From positions 1-64,000 of the forward strand of contig NZ_JAQZAT010000012.1 in NCBI RefSeq assembly GCF_028736925.1: DNA of 64,000 bases. The letters are read 5' to 3'. The position numbers and the translations under genes were made by a program. Under the pieces are notes generated by a model, which saw nothing but the letters and a program-made list of their open reading frames with translations, was not told the DNA's origin and did not search any database. Shown here piece after piece: positions 60,683 to 64,000 of the stretch (positions within the stretch are counted from its first letter, which is position 1; the number at the start of each line of letters is the position of its first letter). The stretch comes from Flavivirga sp. 57AJ16. GTDB taxonomy: Bacteria > Bacteroidota > Bacteroidia > Flavobacteriales > Flavobacteriaceae.

Positions 60683-63033
60683 TACCTAACAACCATTAAT
60701 TTTAGAACTTTGGTTTCATACGAATCCAAATCGGAAAGCATGATCAAGTAAACGCCAGAGGCAACTACATTATTTGCCATATTTTTTCCGTTCCAATAAG
60801 CTGTTCCTCCATCTATTTCCAGATTGTATCCACTATATCTTTGATTCGTTCTAGATTGGGCTTCGGCTACTAAATTGCCTTCAATGTCCGTTATTTTAAT
60901 ATTTACGTTTTCCGAGACATCCTTAATCTTAACTTTTTCTTCTACTATATTAAAAGTTGGCCTCACCGGATTTGGATATACATAAGCATTTTCTAAATTT
61001 TCAAATGGACTGGATCCGCCCGAACGGAAAGACACGAGCCCTTTACTTGTAGCTATATAAACAATACCGTTTGTATCATCTAAAGAGACATCATTAATAG
61101 TATTAGAAGGCAGTGGCGAATTATCTTTAGTAAAATGGAATATCGTTTTCTGTCCATCTGAAGAAAAATAAAATAATCCAGAGTCTGAAGTACCAATCCA
61201 TTTATTATTTGAGCCGTCAACTTTTATATCTGTAATAAATTGCTGAAATAATAGCTCTTTTGCAATGCCATCTTCTTCAATAATGATTTCTTCCACTCGA
61301 ACGTTGTCGTCATCAAAAAAGTTCGATGTATTATATAGCACCCGTAAGCCTCTAAAATTCCCTATCCACAAGTGATTCCGTTTATCTAGTGCCAAAGCTG
61401 TAGTAAACTCTGTTGGCATGTTTTCATCTTCTTTACTGATACTTTTAATTAATTGAGAATTGCCATTTTCATTAAACCCGATAAGTCCAAACTTATAACT
61501 CGCAATCCATTTCGTTTCATCAGGTCCAATTACTATGTCTGCAAAACCTAAATTCCCACCAGAAAACCCATCAGAAATAAGATCTGTAAAACTATAAGAC
61601 TTCCATTGATTCGTTCCTGGGTTATATGACTTTAAAGGGTTATCTACCAATGTAGTTATTGTCCATAACAATCCATTTATATCAAACAGGGAAGCCCCTA
61701 CTCGTATATCAATATAATTTGGGTCATTTGGTAAAACCAAAGATTCTAAACCACTATTCGTTTCATTATAAAGAACTGTCGGAACATCTTCATTAACCTC
61801 TAATAACCCACTAAAAAACGAACTTATAAATACTTGATTAGGGTTAAACGGATTTATAGCGATGTTATTTAGACACTTAGCTCCCAAAACGGCATTATAC
61901 CGATTATTTGTCCAAATACCATCATTTAAATGACTAAACCCACGATTATTTAACGGATAAGGGTTGTAAAATAAATTGTACTCACCAAAAGTCACCCATA
62001 AACCATTCGGCTCGGCTTCGATTGAAAATGGAATATTCAATAAAGGGCCGTCCGGGTGTATCTCCTCAAAAGTTACCGAATTTAATAATGGCGTTTTTAA
62101 AATTCCAAAATCTTTAGTGCCTATATAAATATTTTCCGAATCTATAATAGCAGAACTATATGGAGTATCAAAAGAAGGGTCTATTGAAACTTGGGAAGTT
62201 ACATTAAAATTGGCATCATAAACAAATACATTTTTTTGTGTAGTCACTATTAAATTTTCATCAACAGATCTCATATCCAACGGAGTATCTGTGTATAAAA
62301 ACATTTCTGTAAAAACATCATTAGTTATTTGATAAATTCTTCTATTAGTTCCTATAGCATATAGTTTATCTGTCTGGGATTCTATTGATAACCAATTACC
62401 TGAATTAACTAATTGCCAATTTTGATAGTCTATAAGGTTTGGACTAGACACAAGAGCCTTTTTTACCCCATTCCCATCTAGACAAGCAGCATAAATATAA
62501 TCCCCAAAAACAGCTGTTTGATTGACTTGTATTTGACTGCCTCCATTACCAATAAAATAGGTGTCTCCAAACTCTAGCCTTTCTAAATCAAAAACCGAAA
62601 TACCATAATTTGTTGAAATATACATCACATTTTGATAGGCATTAAAATGATTTATCCTTTTATCAGTTGGAGGAACAGTAGGCTTATCAATAATATCAAC
62701 CACAGAAAGAATATCATCATCATTATCAAAGGCGATCTCTATTAAACCATTCTCATACCCAATAACTAATAATTCATATACTTCACTATAATAAATCGTC
62801 GAAATTGTTTCTCCTGATAATCCGTTTACCGTAGAAAGTTTTTCGATTTCGTTTGTCTGTATATCTAGACTAAAAACAGCATTTTCTGCCGCCGCATAAA
62901 TTTTATTATTTCCTTTTACTACATCTTTTATATTATAATACGAGAAATGACCTTCCCAAAGAGCCGAAAAATCTTGAGAGAATTGCAGCAATGGAGTTAG
63001 ACAAATTATAAATACTAATATTTTTTTTAACAT
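60682..63033 (-). CDS. porZ: PorZ-like T9SS component (beta-propeller with sorting domain)
   Basis: 783 residues. Signal peptide (about 1-19, LQFSQ). The opening FSALWEGHFSYYNIKDVVKG then NKIYAAAENAVFSLD and LLVIGYENGLIEIAFDND is the typical start of PorZ. Two seven-bladed propellers follow, with repeated W-x-x-x-x or YIG-type blade ends, and the C-terminal sorting domain (about 695-783, VYPNPVRPTFNI, NIKITDIEGNLVAE, SGVYLIMLSDLDSYETKVLK). PorZ delivers A-LPS for attachment of T9SS cargo at the surface. Cargo genes of this window with type A signals are likely substrates of the machinery. Confidence 0.88.
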   Translation of the reverse strand: MLKKILVFIICLTPLLQFSQDFSALWEGHFSYYNIKDVVKGNNKIYAAAENAVFSLDIQTNEIEKLSTVNGLSGETISTIYYSEVYELLVIGYENGLIEIAFDNDDDILSVVDIIDKPTVPPTDKRINHFNAYQNVMYISTNYGISVFDLERLEFGDTYFIGNGGSQIQVNQTAVFGDYIYAACLDGNGVKKALVSSPNLIDYQNWQLVNSGNWLSIESQTDKLYAIGTNRRIYQITNDVFTEMFLYTDTPLDMRSVDENLIVTTQKNVFVYDANFNVTSQVSIDPSFDTPYSSAIIDSENIYIGTKDFGILKTPLLNSVTFEEIHPDGPLLNIPFSIEAEPNGLWVTFGEYNLFYNPYPLNNRGFSHLNDGIWTNNRYNAVLGAKCLNNIAINPFNPNQVFISSFFSGLLEVNEDVPTVLYNETNSGLESLVLPNDPNYIDIRVGASLFDINGLLWTITTLVDNPLKSYNPGTNQWKSYSFTDLISDGFSGGNLGFADIVIGPDETKWIASYKFGLIGFNENGNSQLIKSISKEDENMPTEFTTALALDKRNHLWIGNFRGLRVLYNTSNFFDDDNVRVEEIIIEEDGIAKELLFQQFITDIKVDGSNNKWIGTSDSGLFYFSSDGQKTIFHFTKDNSPLPSNTINDVSLDDTNGIVYIATSKGLVSFRSGGSSPFENLENAYVYPNPVRPTFNIVEEKVKIKDVSENVNIKITDIEGNLVAEAQSRTNQRYSGYNLEIDGGTAYWNGKNMANNVVASGVYLIMLSDLDSYETKVLKLMVVR

Positions 63034-63125
63034 ATAAATGTTTTTTATACTTTAAAATATGTTAACACATAGCGCTTTTTTAATAATATACTCCATTTTA
63101 GAATGGGAAATTTAAATATTATTAG

Positions 63126-64000
63126 TTAAATGATGATTTTTTGTCTTTCTCTTCTACTTTTGGATAAATAACGCAATTCCAATATGTACCATGATAAAAC
63201 CGCTAAAATTAATACGATTAAAAAAACTACTAAACTTATAATGATTGGGTCATATTTATTAAACAATTTAAAATATACAAATATTTGTATTACAGGAAAG
63301 TGATAGATATAAATACCGTATGTAAAATCACCATATTTCCCGAAATTATTTAGCCATTTAAAATTATAAGCAATGTAAAAAACCATAAACCCAAATACTA
63401 TAGGTTTCAAAATATATGTTTTAAATAGATATTGTTCAATAAAAAACAACACTAGACATGGCAAAATAATATAATGCTTCCACTTTTGAAAAAAGTCAAA
63501 GTTTTTATATAACATAATTCCCATAACGAAAAAAGCCAAAGCTCCAGGTAATTGTTTAGCTATTCTATACATATCTATTGAAACAAAATAATTGAAATAG
63601 GTTATAGAAATTAAATAGACTATAATACTCAAAACATAAATATTACTTTTTTTAAACTTAATTATAAAGTAAAAAAAAGGGACCAATAAATAAAAAGCTT
63701 CTTCAACTTTGATAGTCCAGAGAGCTCCATTGACAGCACATATTGCGTTATTCTCAAACACTCCTGGCAAGCAAGGCTCTATATAGTTTTGAAATGTCAA
63801 ATTTGCCCCTAAATACTTCCAAAATTGACCACTAAGAAAATAATTTTCAACAGAGTTTTTCGATATTAAACAAAAAGAAACGGCACAAAAAAGCACTAAA
63901 AAAGCGTAAGCTGGTACTATTCTTCTAACCCTTTTAAAAATATACTCTTTGGGTGTTTTGCTATTTTCATAGCTTTTAGCAATTAAAAAACCACTAATAA
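63126..64000 (-). CDS. membrane acyltransferase (OafA/YrhL type), partial at right edge
   Basis: The frame runs through the window edge: before the first in-window GTG/ATG-like codon at 63896 it reads ISGFLIAKSYENSKTPKEYI then FKRVRRIVPAYAFLV, the signature of OafA-type acyltransferases (SGFLI, RRxxRIxPAY). Multiple membrane helices (about eight in the visible part) follow, with a basic C-terminus (YLSKSRRERQKI). Family role: O-acetylation of surface sugars. The N-terminal catalytic His region lies off the right edge. It ends 92 bases before the PorZ start and may be co-transcribed with it. Confidence 0.85.
   Translation of the reverse strand, partial: ISGFLIAKSYENSKTPKEYIFKRVRRIVPAYAFLVLFCAVSFCLISKNSVENYFLSGQFWKYLGANLTFQNYIEPCLPGVFENNAICAVNGALWTIKVEEAFYLLVPFFYFIIKFKKSNIYVLSIIVYLISITYFNYFVSIDMYRIAKQLPGALAFFVMGIMLYKNFDFFQKWKHYIILPCLVLFFIEQYLFKTYILKPIVFGFMVFYIAYNFKWLNNFGKYGDFTYGIYIYHFPVIQIFVYFKLFNKYDPIIISLVVFLIVLILAVLSWYILELRYLSKSRRERQKIII

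Overview
The window looks like chromosomal DNA from a member of the Bacteroidota, most likely a marine-type Flavobacteriaceae. The evidence is an AT-rich background, a PorZ-like type IX secretion (T9SS) protein, cargo with T9SS C-terminal sorting domains, a SusD-type C-terminus at the left edge, an amt/P-II/porin operon, MKK-type secretion signals ending in SQ or AQ, and TAnnTTTG-like -7 promoter boxes. No tRNA, rRNA, CRISPR array or transposase gene was seen.

Layout. 1-11.7 kb: the tail of a GC-rich SusD-like gene, then a minus-strand Rhs/YD-repeat locus. It holds a truncated N-terminal paralogue, an 1081-residue Rhs protein, an 1248-residue Rhs protein with a variable C-terminal tip, three small membrane or lipoprotein genes, a displaced second Rhs tip with a core scar, and another lipoprotein. 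Four copies of a palindromic repeat and several terminator-like hairpins are spread among them. 12-21 kb: nitrogen assimilation, with amt, P-II and a porin on the minus strand facing away from gltBD on the plus strand. 21-26 kb: a minus-strand run of small genes (Cys/His protein, thermonuclease, lipoprotein, TerB-like, TM2, KTSC-like, a pseudogene with an in-frame stop, and a DUF1508 microprotein). 26-37 kb: two TPR histidine kinase/response regulator pairs, three proline-tailed small lipoproteins, two proteins sharing an N-terminal HTH-like module, and two adjacent HExxH metallopeptidases.

36.8-42.6 kb: a plus-strand cluster of exported proteins, including a DUF6175-type protein, a beta-helix protein and a T9SS repeat protein. 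43-54 kb: biotin synthesis (bioF, bioD, bioA, a beta-ketoacyl synthase, and bioB further on), interleaved with an NfeD-like/flotillin pair and an ATP-grasp enzyme. 53.5-64 kb: a cupin-like protein, RecX, a T9SS-exported protein, a TonB-dependent receptor, RecO, PorZ and an acyltransferase cut by the window edge.

How parts work together. Amt imports ammonium under P-II control and GltBD makes glutamate from glutamine and 2-oxoglutarate. BioF, BioA, BioD and BioB make biotin from a pimeloyl thioester that the nearby ketoacyl synthase could help to build. PorZ serves T9SS export of proteins such as those at 41.6 and 55.0 kb. The Rhs region looks like a locus where C-terminal tips and candidate immunity genes are swapped between repeat-marked boundaries. 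Small interspersed REP-like inverted repeats occur between several genes, and one palindromic element sits in frame inside bioF.
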